34,876 bases of DNA from IMG/VR virus record IMGVR_UViG_3300037827_000653, positions 1-34,876 of that record; one strand, written 5' to 3'. The stretch comes from a virus. A program made the position numbers and the translations under genes. Positions 9,211 through 16,790 of the stretch are shown one piece after another; the stretch's first letter is position 1, and each line of letters begins with the position of its first letter. The notes beneath the pieces are model-generated. The model had not been told where the DNA came from. It was given only the letters and a program-made list of their open reading frames with translations, and ran no database searches.

Positions 9211-10008
9211 TTATACTCCGCTATAGATGAAATAATTTCCTACAAATAATGTTGGTTGCATAGTATTGTGCGCGCCGTCGCCTCCAGTATTACCAGTAGT
9301 AGGCGTTTGACTTACCGAAGTTCCTGGGCCCGCCCCATTTGCACCGCCCGTCACAGTTACCAAGAAATTATCTAGCCCACCTCCTGGGGTATGACTATGA
9401 CTTGGAATTTCACTTGTTATTAAAGTATGTTGTTCTTCTCCAACAAATTGTCCTATCGTGCGGGTACTGGCTCCAGAATATGTTCCTGTTCCAATTGCCG
9501 CGGGTACTTGTCCTCTTAAATCAGGGAGATTAAAAGTTGTTGAGCCATCACCACTTCCGAAAGGATAGGCAGGTGTTTGCTGCGACATTAAGAGGTTAAG
9601 AGCCGAATAAGTCACTCTTGAAACTGCTGCACCATTACATAATAACCAGCCTGTTATAGAAGTCTGCATAGAATGCTTAAAGTCGCCAATCGAAAATCCA
9701 GTTGAAGTAGCTGTAAAAGTATGTGCGGTGGTATTTAAGGTACCTATTGGTACATATTGAGTGCCATCATAGATATTTAATACATAAGGATTAGAAGTGC
9801 TATTTAACCACATTGAACCTGTAGAAAGTAAAGGCAAAGTTGAAGGTGCGGTATTACTAATATTATTCCTTTGAATAGAATAAAGCATCGTATCTAAGCT
9901 AGTTGGTGACGCAGCACTATAAATAAAACTATTTATTCCTTGACCCCAAACGTCAAAGTCTCCAAAAATAGTTCCTATATACCAGCCATAATTGGGTGTT
10001 GTAGTCAT
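9211..10008 (-). CDS. Collar-domain tail protein (265 aa)
   Basis: Residues about 108-170 match the phage Tail Collar domain: IGDFKHSMQ, then GWLLCNGAAVSRVTYSAL and FGSGDGSTTFNLPDLRGQVP. A histidine pair follows in EIPSHSHTPGG (204-206), then a Gly/Thr-rich tail ending in NTMQPTLFVGNYFIYSG. The first 100 residues are a separate beta-rich segment, probably for virion attachment. Such proteins are tail fibres or collar components found in phages and related secreted proteins. It lies between the adaptor and the gp10-like gene. Confidence 0.85.
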   Translation of the reverse strand: MTTTPNYGWYIGTIFGDFDVWGQGINSFIYSAASPTSLDTMLYSIQRNNISNTAPSTLPLLSTGSMWLNSTSNPYVLNIYDGTQYVPIGTLNTTAHTFTATSTGFSIGDFKHSMQTSITGWLLCNGAAVSRVTYSALNLLMSQQTPAYPFGSGDGSTTFNLPDLRGQVPAAIGTGTYSGASTRTIGQFVGEEQHTLITSEIPSHSHTPGGGLDNFLVTVTGGANGAGPGTSVSQTPTTGNTGGDGAHNTMQPTLFVGNYFIYSGV

Positions 10009-10009
10009 A

Positions 10010-10639
10010 TCAAATACTCAATTTATTAAATACTAATCTTTTATTATTCTTACGACTTAGATTGTTGCTATAATCCATGAATATAGGGACATAAGTATCA
10101 GCTATTTCTGGACTCTGTAATGTGTCCCTATAGAAAATTTCCAATGCTTTGTTTCGCACAGCATCAATAGTCTCATTGTTGAACCAAACAGAAGTATCGG
10201 TATCATTAGCGGGATAGAAAGCGTCTGTGAAATTATAATTAATGTTTATTGTGATTGCTGTGTTTGTGTATGGATAAACATATAATTGATCTCCATAGAC
10301 AGCATATTTCCTAGGAAAACCTTCTTCATTTGTATTACGGAATAAATTAAACAAATCATCATAAGACATTATCGTAAAACCTTGTCTTGAACCCCAAAGA
10401 CCAGTGCCATTAATAAATTGTGCATCTAACAGTTGATTAAAATCGGCCGGTAAAGATCCAACATTTGTATTTGCTGGTATTATAATTTGTCCTGTTTTAG
10501 CAAAGACCCATGGATGCTTTTGTTCCATGTGAATAATGGCAGTAACTATTGCATTGTTGGCACCATAAGTAAAATCTGAACCGCTTTTATTCGTTTCGTA
10601 TAATATTCTTGTGCGCAAATCCAATAAATTGCCTGCCAT
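10010..10639 (-). CDS. Head-tail adaptor / tail accessory factor (209 aa, gp4-like)
   Basis: The protein begins MAGNLLDLRTRILYETN, with helical ends around a beta-rich centre (YGDQLYVYPYTNTAITININYNF). Hypothetical podovirus adaptors of about 200 aa between capsid and tail genes have the same size and pattern: an N-terminal helix, an aromatic beta core and a C-terminal helical segment (NETIDAVRNKALEIFYRD). It probably binds the portal ring and nucleates tail assembly, like P22 gp4. The family match is by position and general pattern only. Confidence 0.6.
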   Translation of the reverse strand: MAGNLLDLRTRILYETNKSGSDFTYGANNAIVTAIIHMEQKHPWVFAKTGQIIIPANTNVGSLPADFNQLLDAQFINGTGLWGSRQGFTIMSYDDLFNLFRNTNEEGFPRKYAVYGDQLYVYPYTNTAITININYNFTDAFYPANDTDTSVWFNNETIDAVRNKALEIFYRDTLQSPEIADTYVPIFMDYSNNLSRKNNKRLVFNKLSI

Positions 10640-10653
10640 TATTTACCTCAATT

Positions 10654-11160
10654 CTAGTATTCGCCAGAACAATAGAAAATCACTCTTAGTCTTACTATAC
10701 CAGTGGTTGCTGCTGTTGCTACTGTCCCACCTACAGTTACTACTATTTGTGGAGGGGTAGTAGCCGCGGTATTGGAGCCATACAAATAACCTGATCCCGC
10801 ACTAACAACGCCTGCTGTCAGTACTTGATTTTGGTTAATCCATACATGCAATTGAGCGTTTGCAGTAGCATTCCCTGAATTTGCAGCATTAACAAATCTT
10901 GTTGCTAAACCTGCATCACCAACACTTATTGTTGCTGTAGGAGTGGCATTCGTGTCAAGCGGAGTCAAAATGAGCTGGGTATCTACAACCCTAAAGCCAT
11001 TCGCAGGTAAGGCTCCAGAAGGAGTAGTATAAGTATCTCCCGTCACCACAGTTGCAGCGATTGTTTTTTCGAAATCAATCGAGTACAAGTTACCTGCTTC
11101 AAATTTGGGTGGGTACATAGTATATGGTAGTATTTGTGCGAAAGTGTATGCGGTTGCCAT
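10654..11160 (-). CDS. Putative capsid decoration or minor virion protein (168 aa)
   Basis: A low-charge, Thr/Ala/Val/Gly-rich beta protein beginning MATAYTFAQILPYTM and ending RLRVIFYCSGEY. It is directly downstream of the major capsid gene, with 12 bases between them, the usual place for a decoration or head-completion protein. GAGG lies about 11 bases upstream of the ATG. No membrane segment or catalytic motif is seen, and the family is not recognised. Confidence 0.65.
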   Translation of the reverse strand: MATAYTFAQILPYTMYPPKFEAGNLYSIDFEKTIAATVVTGDTYTTPSGALPANGFRVVDTQLILTPLDTNATPTATISVGDAGLATRFVNAANSGNATANAQLHVWINQNQVLTAGVVSAGSGYLYGSNTAATTPPQIVVTVGGTVATAATTGIVRLRVIFYCSGEY

Positions 11161-11172
11161 GTTTTAATACCT

Positions 11173-12324
11173 CTATATAGCGCTGTAGCAGCTGATTACA
11201 ATTACTCCAGAATCATTTTCGGTTCCAGAACCAAGACCATTAGCACCTGTAGCGAATTGAAGCTTGATAATCCCAAAAATACCGCTCATTGCAAAACGTT
11301 GCATTCTACCTATGTCCCAGGTATCCTGTTTGATAACAAATCCAGCGGTATTTTCTCTACCTGAACTAAATCCACGACCAAAAGCTATGGCTCCTGCATC
11401 ACGTCCTACAAAAATGTTACGACGACAATTTGCAACTTCAACACTAGTACTGCTGTTCACGCCTAATGGAATCTTATCGGAGTTAAATACTCTTGTTTGT
11501 GAAAATACAAAACTTCTTTGAATTTCTCCCTCACCACGTCCAGAAGTAATTAACGCTTGTTGAAGATCGCGATATTGGAAAGGTGAACTAGTGTCTTGTA
11601 GCAAATCTTGATAGGCTTGAGTATGACAATATAAATGATATTTAATCTCGCTTGTTTCGCTGAGAGGTCTAATATAAGGCCTCGAGGTTTGCGCGATAGT
11701 TTCAGCTTGTAAAATATAACTTAATTTCATTGTAGCAGTAGTATCGGCGGCAACTGCCTGATCTGTTGCGAGATTATTGCCTCTTATGATACGTGTAACA
11801 TTTGTTGAAGTGGTAGGAGCAACTGGAGAATTTAAACCAGTAATCTTTGGAAGATTTCCACCAGAATAGGCCACTCCATCATATGTAATTGTTGTTGCTG
11901 TGTTGCCCGCTAATTGATTGAATGCACCAACGACACCACGAGTCTTCATCCACTCACTCATTACCCTGTAGGAATCTTCAGGTAAATCGTATGGAACCCT
12001 TTGTCTATCTATAGTATAGGTAGATGGAATTTCTACAGGTATTCTTAATTCATCTATATTTAAGTTATCTGTAAGATATGTTAATGCTGATTCGTTACCA
12101 GTAGCTGCTTCGGATCCTAATAATCCCATAGAAGTTAATCTATTTAACCAAGAAATAGTAACTCTATCTCCTGCGCCTCTGCTTGTCTCATCTTGCCTTC
12201 TAAGTACACCTGACTTGATCATTTGACCAAGTAACTCAGTGTCGGAAACGAAATCGTACAACGTACGTTCTGACCATAACTTGACTGTACTTAGAGAGTT
12301 TGTGGAAAAATTGGTATTTGCCAT
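11173..12324 (-). CDS. Major capsid protein (N4 gp56 / DUF4043-like, HK97 fold)
   Basis: A 383-aa protein beginning MANTNFSTNSLSTVKLWSE. This start is typical of the N4 gp56/DUF4043 capsid family: a short Thr/Asn leader, then KLWSERTLYDFVSDTELLG and GDRVTISWLNRL. The C-terminus has the expected GREN-AGFVIKQDTWDIGR and GIFGIIKLQF segments. It lies between the scaffold gene (beyond an inserted cassette) and the adaptor. The ATG at 12324 has GAGG 8 bases upstream. An independent promoter and a 170-nt leader precede it, as expected for the most abundant virion protein. Confident as capsid from family pattern and order. Confidence 0.85.
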   Translation of the reverse strand: MANTNFSTNSLSTVKLWSERTLYDFVSDTELLGQMIKSGVLRRQDETSRGAGDRVTISWLNRLTSMGLLGSEAATGNESALTYLTDNLNIDELRIPVEIPSTYTIDRQRVPYDLPEDSYRVMSEWMKTRGVVGAFNQLAGNTATTITYDGVAYSGGNLPKITGLNSPVAPTTSTNVTRIIRGNNLATDQAVAADTTATMKLSYILQAETIAQTSRPYIRPLSETSEIKYHLYCHTQAYQDLLQDTSSPFQYRDLQQALITSGRGEGEIQRSFVFSQTRVFNSDKIPLGVNSSTSVEVANCRRNIFVGRDAGAIAFGRGFSSGRENTAGFVIKQDTWDIGRMQRFAMSGIFGIIKLQFATGANGLGSGTENDSGVIVISCYSAI

Positions 12325-12493
12325 ACAAAACCTCGTAAAAATTAATAAAAAAACAATTGCTTGTCTTTCTGCTTTATTTCACGAGATCTTTTACCGAGGC
12401 TATCTAAGCTCGAACCTTTTAAGGAGTTGCTTATCTCCGTTAGCTATACCGCTGCCCTTTTGCAAGAAAGTCTATAAGTATCAATTACTTATG
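12325..12493 (-). other. Structured 5' leader of the capsid gene
   Basis: About 170 nt of RNA leader lie between the predicted start of capsid transcription and the ATG. In the transcript sense CTTTCTTGC (12470-12462) pairs with GCAGAAAG (12372-12365), with one bulged base, and encloses about 90 nt. Inside are smaller stems, including GGAG/CTCC around an 8-nt loop. Downstream, AAGACAA-GCAA-TTGTTTT (a GCAA tetraloop) runs into a U7 tract, before GAGG and the ATG. It could stabilise or attenuate the capsid message. Seen by eye, not folded computationally. Confidence 0.4.
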
Positions 12494-12499
12494 TTCTTT

Positions 12500-12528
12500 A
12501 TATAATATTAGTTTTAGAAACCAGTCAA
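12500..12528 (-). promoter_or_regulatory. Probable capsid-gene promoter
   Basis: On the minus strand TTGACT (12528-12523) is followed after 17 bases by TTATAT (12505-12500); an overlapping TATATA gives 18-base spacing. Transcription would begin near 12493. The site lies about 30 bases from the divergent cassette promoter on the other strand, so one short region fires both ways. The -10 is imperfect. Confidence 0.45.
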
Positions 12529-12556
12529 TGTTTATATTTGCGATATAATTTTAGTC

Positions 12557-12585
12557 TTGACACCTCCGTCTTCAAGTGTTACAAT
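12557..12585 (+). promoter_or_regulatory. Near-consensus sigma-70 promoter of the plus-strand cassette
   Basis: TTGACA (12557-12562), a 17-base spacer and TACAAT (12580-12585) match the sigma-70 consensus at 11 of 12 positions. It points away from the capsid gene into the ParD-like gene, whose ATG is at 12611. The upstream frame extension past that ATG runs through the promoter and is not coding. Confidence 0.85.
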
Positions 12586-12610
12586 CCTTTTAACTAACTG
12601 GAGAAACAAC

Positions 12611-12811
12611 ATGGCACACTCTGTCACAATATCTGATAAGTTTTATGAAGAGGCCAAAAGATACGCTACACTCGAATTACGTTCTGTACCTATGCAGCTT
12701 ATGCACTGGGCTAAAATAGCTATTGCTGTTGATGAAAAGCATAAGATCAAATCTCATCAAGACCTACTTGATGTCTTAGAAAAAATGGAAGATATATATC
12801 AAAATGGGTAA
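12611..12811 (+). CDS. ParD-like protein (66 aa)
   Basis: The first gene of the reversed cassette begins MAHSVTISDKFYEEAKRYA. This is the ParD-like (PF11903-type) pattern: a short beta strand (SVTISD) followed by two helices (EEAKRYATLEL, MQLMHWAKIAI), a small ribbon-helix-helix-like fold. GGAG (12600-12603) lies 7 bases before the ATG. No ParE/RelE-type toxin follows; instead two DUF1640-like membrane proteins do. It may regulate the cassette promoter. The family is clear; the partner and function are not. Confidence 0.75.
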   Translation: MAHSVTISDKFYEEAKRYATLELRSVPMQLMHWAKIAIAVDEKHKIKSHQDLLDVLEKMEDIYQNG

Positions 12812-12815
12812 TTAT

Positions 12816-13088
12816 ATGACAACAGTAACATTCGATACACACGCAATGATTGAGTCTTTTATTAAGACTGGAATTCCAAAAGAGCAAGCTGAGGCTATTG
12901 TACAAGGCATACAACAAAGTGTTGATATAGATTTAAGTGATGTTGCTACCAAGCATGATTTATTATTACTAGGTAATGCTACTAAGAATGATTTATTGGC
13001 ACTGGAGAATAAATTACTTTACTGGATGATAGGTAATTCTTTAGCAATTATAGCTGTGCTTACTAGTATTAAGATATTTGGAGGATAA
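12816..13088 (+). CDS. DUF1640-type coiled-coil membrane protein 1 (90 aa)
   Basis: The pattern is that of DUF1640 (CCDC90-like) proteins. FDTHAMIESFIKTGIPKEQA at the N-terminus is followed by AEAIVQGIQQ, a region with ATKHDLLLLGNATKNDLL, and a single C-terminal membrane helix (LLYWMIGNSLAIIAVLTSIKIF). The start at 12816 is chosen because MTTVTFDTH parallels MTVITFDTH of the next gene; an ATG at 12804 would add four residues. It is likely anchored in the inner membrane with the coiled coil in the cytoplasm. The family's function is poorly known. Confidence 0.75.
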   Translation: MTTVTFDTHAMIESFIKTGIPKEQAEAIVQGIQQSVDIDLSDVATKHDLLLLGNATKNDLLALENKLLYWMIGNSLAIIAVLTSIKIFGG

Positions 13089-13090
13089 TC

Positions 13091-13369
13091 ATGACAGTTA
13101 TCACATTCGATACACACAATGCGATTAAGAGATTAATTCAAGTAGGTTATAAGGAAGTTCAGGCAGAAGCTTTTATTAAGATTATGCAAGAAAGTAGGGA
13201 ATTAGATTTTAGCAACTTAGTTACTAAGTCTGATTTAAAAGCAGAGATTTCTGAAGTAAGAGCAGAGATTTCAGCAGTAAGAGCTGAAATTGCTGCATTG
13301 AAATTTGAGCTCTTAAAATGGCTAATTCCCTTTCTTCTCGGCATCATTTTGGCAATATTTTTGAAGTAG
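13091..13369 (+). CDS. DUF1640-type coiled-coil membrane protein 2 (92 aa)
   Basis: A paralogue of the preceding gene. It begins MTVITFDTHNAIKRLIQVGY, then has KEVQAEAFIKIMQES, a heptad stretch with short repeats (SEVRAEISAVRAEIAAL) and a C-terminal membrane helix (LLKWLIPFLLGIILAIFL). A perfect GGAGG spans the end of gene 1 and lies 7 bases before this ATG, so translation is coupled. The pair may form hetero-oligomers through the coiled coils. A role in membrane protection or superinfection exclusion is only a guess from the cassette layout. Confidence 0.75.
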   Translation: MTVITFDTHNAIKRLIQVGYKEVQAEAFIKIMQESRELDFSNLVTKSDLKAEISEVRAEISAVRAEIAALKFELLKWLIPFLLGIILAIFLK

Positions 13370-13376
13370 GAGTATA

Positions 13377-13559
13377 ATGCGCGATATCACAGACCATCTA
13401 ATAAAAAAGTATAATTTTAGCCAAGAAAAGGGCCAGGAAATTTGCGCCTGGATAGATAAATTAATAGTTTTAATTCGCAAAGAGGAAGCTATCAAAGTTC
13501 TTGACCAAGACGGCAACGAAATGGAAATAGACACTCAACCGGAGAAACATAATGACTGA
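13377..13559 (+). CDS. Hypothetical cassette protein (60 aa)
   Basis: The last full gene of the cassette begins MRDITDHLIKKYNFSQEKGQ and is helical in its first 40 residues (EICAWIDKLIVLIRKEEAIKV), then polar. AGGAG lies 5 bases before the ATG. No family is recognised. Its stop overlaps a 12-codon frame with a good ribosome site, which runs into the 3' end of the convergent scaffold gene. Confidence 0.65.
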   Translation: MRDITDHLIKKYNFSQEKGQEICAWIDKLIVLIRKEEAIKVLDQDGNEMEIDTQPEKHND

Positions 13560-13590
13560 AATAAGAAATAATATTAACTTCTTAGTCTAG
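13552..13590 (+). other. 12-codon frame with strong ribosome site, possible gene remnant
   Basis: An ATG at 13552 overlaps the stop of the 60-aa gene and has GGAG 7 bases upstream. The sequence around it (GGAGAAACATA) resembles the one before the ParD-like gene (GGAGAAACAAC). The frame reads MTEIRNNINFLV and stops inside the end of the convergent scaffold gene. It may be a truncated last gene marking the edge of the inserted cassette, or simply chance. Confidence 0.3.
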
Positions 13591-14626
13591 CTAAAGCTGC
13601 ATGAAATTTATCTGGATCAATACTGCTCATAGGGTTTTTAGGGTCCCTACGCATACTATTGATATCGTCATTCTTATTTTCAGACATATTCACGCTATTA
13701 CCTAAAGAATTAATAGAAGCATTGTTTTTCATGTTTTTATTAATGGCATCTAAGTTTACTTTAGGTCCTGCATTGTCTTGTTGATAGTTAGGACTATAGC
13801 CATAAGTTTTAGCCATATTATATACTACTTCAGCTGCATTCTTTCCTGATTCAACAGAATTAATCAATATATTCTGTAATTTTTGCGATACATAAGAGTT
13901 CACATTTTGTTCTGGCATTAAATTGGCTGCAATCTGGACTTCTATTTTCTGTAAATGTTTTAGAGCGTCTCTAAAATCGGGATGATCCTTTTCAAAGTGC
14001 TGCTCCTGATTAGTAATCATATTGTAGTATTGTAACTGCTTTGTTTGTTCGTTTGTAGCACGTGACGTATTATCTAGTTTTTGCTCCAATTCGTTTATTT
14101 TTCTCATGTAAAGATTATGAGTATCTGGATCAAGAGGCTCAATTTCTGGCTCTGTTTGCCTCATTTGTTGGTTATTCTGAGGTTGTTGGTACATATTATT
14201 AGCTGCCGTTATCTGCTCTTGCAACATTCTCAGTTGGGCTTCATATTTAACCCTTTCAGTGTGTTCACTCTTGAGTTGTTCTTCAAGTGCCTTTCTTTTC
14301 CCTATTTCTTGGTTAAACCTAGACTTAGGAATGAACTTATTTTCTTTATAATCCCCTGTAGATACATTTGCGACTTCATCAACTCCAGCGTTATCGGATT
14401 CCTCTTCCTGAGCATCAATCTCATTGTCATTTCGTGCTCCATTCTCATTGGATTCTTCTTCTGGTCGTATATTGATATTCTCTTTAGGTGTGTTATCGAC
14501 ATTATTTACCTCATTTACTTCGTTTACCACATTTTCTTGAGAGGGATTTGTTTCTGCCCTAAGTTGTTCAAGTTTTGCATGAAATTTATCTGGTGATGAG
14601 AATATATCTCGTGGATTATCGGACAT
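13574..14626 (-). CDS. Scaffolding protein (350 aa)
   Basis: The protein is highly acidic and rich in Asn, Gln and Glu, with long coiled-coil segments (RKALEEQLKSEHTERVKYEA and others), as expected for a capsid scaffold. It lies between portal and capsid genes, the standard place. The motif PDKFHAKLEQLR near the N-terminus recurs as PDKFHAALARLR at the extreme C-terminus, each preceded by an NP pair. In P22 the scaffold's coat-binding helix-turn-helix is at the C-terminus, so these ends may both contact coat or portal subunits. Assignment from composition and order. Confidence 0.75.
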   Translation of the reverse strand: MSDNPRDIFSSPDKFHAKLEQLRAETNPSQENVVNEVNEVNNVDNTPKENINIRPEEESNENGARNDNEIDAQEEESDNAGVDEVANVSTGDYKENKFIPKSRFNQEIGKRKALEEQLKSEHTERVKYEAQLRMLQEQITAANNMYQQPQNNQQMRQTEPEIEPLDPDTHNLYMRKINELEQKLDNTSRATNEQTKQLQYYNMITNQEQHFEKDHPDFRDALKHLQKIEVQIAANLMPEQNVNSYVSQKLQNILINSVESGKNAAEVVYNMAKTYGYSPNYQQDNAGPKVNLDAINKNMKNNASINSLGNSVNMSENKNDDINSMRRDPKNPMSSIDPDKFHAALARLRS

Positions 14627-14639
14627 TAGTACCTACTTT

Positions 14640-16697
14640 TTAATGATTAATATTGGCATTCATACCATTTACATATGGTTTGCTTGAGTGCTGACTTTTT
14701 AAGAGTTCTGTCATTGTCTTGGCTTCCGTTAAGCCAACATTTGCCCCTTCTCTTATCGGCTTAATCTCTACTTCTTGTAATTTAATCTGTGATTCAATCA
14801 TCAAATTCTGTGCTTCAGCTTTAATCTTCTCAGCACTAGCATTCTTATAGTTAACTTCACTTTCTAATATAGCATTATTCAATGGATCAGGCTGAGGAGG
14901 TGGTGGTGGCTTCATCATTTCTAACATTTGCTCTCTTATATCAGTCGGCACCGGGGCGAATTGGATCACCAACGGCATAATATCCACAGGGTTAGGTTTG
15001 TTCATCATCATTGATTGTAATTCCAATAATTTCATGAACGTATCATTATCTTCATCAGGAGTTATCGGCATATCTTCAACGACAATGTCGTATTCTGCAG
15101 CAATCCTATCCTTAGTTAAGGGTAGATATTGTTCTTCTCCTTTATCAAGCACGTTCTTAATCAATCTGCCCTCTGAATTCTCAGCCAGAATACGAACACA
15201 ATCACAATATAATTTCGCTTGCTCCTGCATATACACATGTTTAGCGTCAAAGTAAGTAGATAAGGTGGTCAATCCTTGCTTGATCAGCTGTCTTAGAAAC
15301 GAAGCATTCATCTCTTTACTATTCATCATGCCCATTAACTCTTGAGTAACACCGCAAACCTGCATAATTTGTGAGTCTGCATATTGTATCATCTCAAGTA
15401 TACCTGTCGGCATTGGAGGCGCCATCTTAGGTCTGGATTTTGCCAATCCACCAGGGGAATATAATGTAACATGCTTTGCTTTGGTATAAGTATCGACAAA
15501 AGCCGCTATATCATCAACAGCATCTTCTTCCATTTCTACTCCACCTTTAGGAATAGTTTGTAAGTAACCTTCAAAATCAGCAACAGTTTGATTTAACAAT
15601 CTTTGAGGGTCTTTACAACCTCTACCTAATCCATAATAGCTCTGAGTAAGTTCGCTGAATTGTCCTGTCATGAACTTAATTGAAAAACCGTTTTGACTAT
15701 AATTTTCCGATTTCTCTATGACCTTACCGCCCGTTATAATTGCACGGTAATATTTGAATTTGTTTTGTGTCGTACTCTTAATCTCTATACCAAGAGGCTC
15801 AAAAATTCTTTTGATATCTGCCAGATCATTCTCTTTCTCAACACTAAAAAGAGCGTCCATATCAGGGCTGAACTTATATTTTTGGGCATATTCCGTTTTT
15901 AAAGCTTCGAGTATTTGAGCAACTATTGGTGGGTATTGTTGGAAATCCAAATTAAGAAATGGATTCTTAACGCGATAGAACTTCTCTTTTTGACGCCACT
16001 GATACTCATATACTACACCTAAGGTTTTCACTGCTAAAACAGCATTAAAAAACTCAAGAATACGGGCATCAAGTGACACACTATATACGTTATCATAGTA
16101 ATCAACCCTATATTCTTCTTGGATTATATCTGTGTTTAATATTTTCAATAGTATTACCAAGTCACTATCAGTTATATTTTTAGCTCGTGCTGCGCTATCC
16201 CAGAAAACAAAAGCAGGGAATATTCTCTTAATTATCGTTTCACCATCAGGGTTATTATCATAGTTTACCACAGTATCGGTCGCTCCCACACCGCAGATCA
16301 ACATATCTTTAAAGGCTAATGAGTATTGGTTATAGGCATTAGAATTCTGCTCGATATATCTCACGACATTATTCATGATATCACTGTAGCCTATCTGCTC
16401 GGCATTGCGTACTCGTGGCGTATACTTAATATCAAGTCTATTTTGGATCTCAAAGCCGCTTATAGCCTCTAATACTGGCGCCACTCTATTAATTACAATA
16501 GTAGACATATCATTCTTGGTTTGCCTTTCCGCAGCGGCTTTATCCCATTGGTTGCCTTCGAATATGGCAAAGTTCTCCCTAACCTCAAATTGACGCCAAT
16601 CCTGAGATATGGTGAGAGTTTCGTTTAAATTGGATTCCAATGATGACAAAATATAATCGTCATCAGGCATACCTTTTTGTGGGCGGAAATTATCCAT
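14640..16697 (-). CDS. Portal protein (P22-like, 685 aa)
   Basis: A 685-aa protein of the P22-like portal family. The N-terminal region has WRQFEVRENFAIFEGNQWDK and VINRVAPVLEAISGFEIQNR, and the centre has QSYYGLGRGCKDPQRLLNQT. A helical stem-like segment follows (VTQELMGMMNSKEMNASFLR). The C-terminus is a long helical region (NAILESEVNYKNASAEKIKA) that could form a barrel. Twelve copies would form the vertex through which DNA enters and leaves. It follows the large terminase gene. Confidence 0.9.
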   Translation of the reverse strand: MDNFRPQKGMPDDDYILSSLESNLNETLTISQDWRQFEVRENFAIFEGNQWDKAAAERQTKNDMSTIVINRVAPVLEAISGFEIQNRLDIKYTPRVRNAEQIGYSDIMNNVVRYIEQNSNAYNQYSLAFKDMLICGVGATDTVVNYDNNPDGETIIKRIFPAFVFWDSAARAKNITDSDLVILLKILNTDIIQEEYRVDYYDNVYSVSLDARILEFFNAVLAVKTLGVVYEYQWRQKEKFYRVKNPFLNLDFQQYPPIVAQILEALKTEYAQKYKFSPDMDALFSVEKENDLADIKRIFEPLGIEIKSTTQNKFKYYRAIITGGKVIEKSENYSQNGFSIKFMTGQFSELTQSYYGLGRGCKDPQRLLNQTVADFEGYLQTIPKGGVEMEEDAVDDIAAFVDTYTKAKHVTLYSPGGLAKSRPKMAPPMPTGILEMIQYADSQIMQVCGVTQELMGMMNSKEMNASFLRQLIKQGLTTLSTYFDAKHVYMQEQAKLYCDCVRILAENSEGRLIKNVLDKGEEQYLPLTKDRIAAEYDIVVEDMPITPDEDNDTFMKLLELQSMMMNKPNPVDIMPLVIQFAPVPTDIREQMLEMMKPPPPPQPDPLNNAILESEVNYKNASAEKIKAEAQNLMIESQIKLQEVEIKPIREGANVGLTEAKTMTELLKSQHSSKPYVNGMNANINH

Positions 16698-16790
16698 TTA
16701 AAATATAATATATTACAGAACCTTAAAGCTATAATACATTTCTTTGAAACAAAAGCAAAATCAATTAGTTGTTTTTATATGACATCTGAT

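Noticed and set aside
12395-12470. tRNA-like sequence on the minus strand (GGTTCGAGC resembling a T-arm, plus a GGAG/CTCC stem)
   Set aside because: The T-stem does not pair beyond 3 bp, the anticodon-like loop has 8 bases, and no acceptor stem can be found. Treated as leader structure only.
12557-12610. N-terminal extension of the ParD-like protein starting at TTG 12557
   Set aside because: The extension lies within the -35/-10 promoter, and the ATG at 12611 has a proper ribosome site and gives the family's normal N-terminus.
12611-13559. Classical type II toxin-antitoxin pair
   Set aside because: Only the ParD-like half is recognisable. None of the other three proteins resembles ParE, RelE or another known toxin.
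14081-14596. 171-codon plus-strand frame opposite the scaffold gene
   Set aside because: It is the reverse complement of an acidic Asn/Gln/Glu-rich gene, which naturally yields a hydrophobic antisense frame. No promoter or ribosome site is seen.
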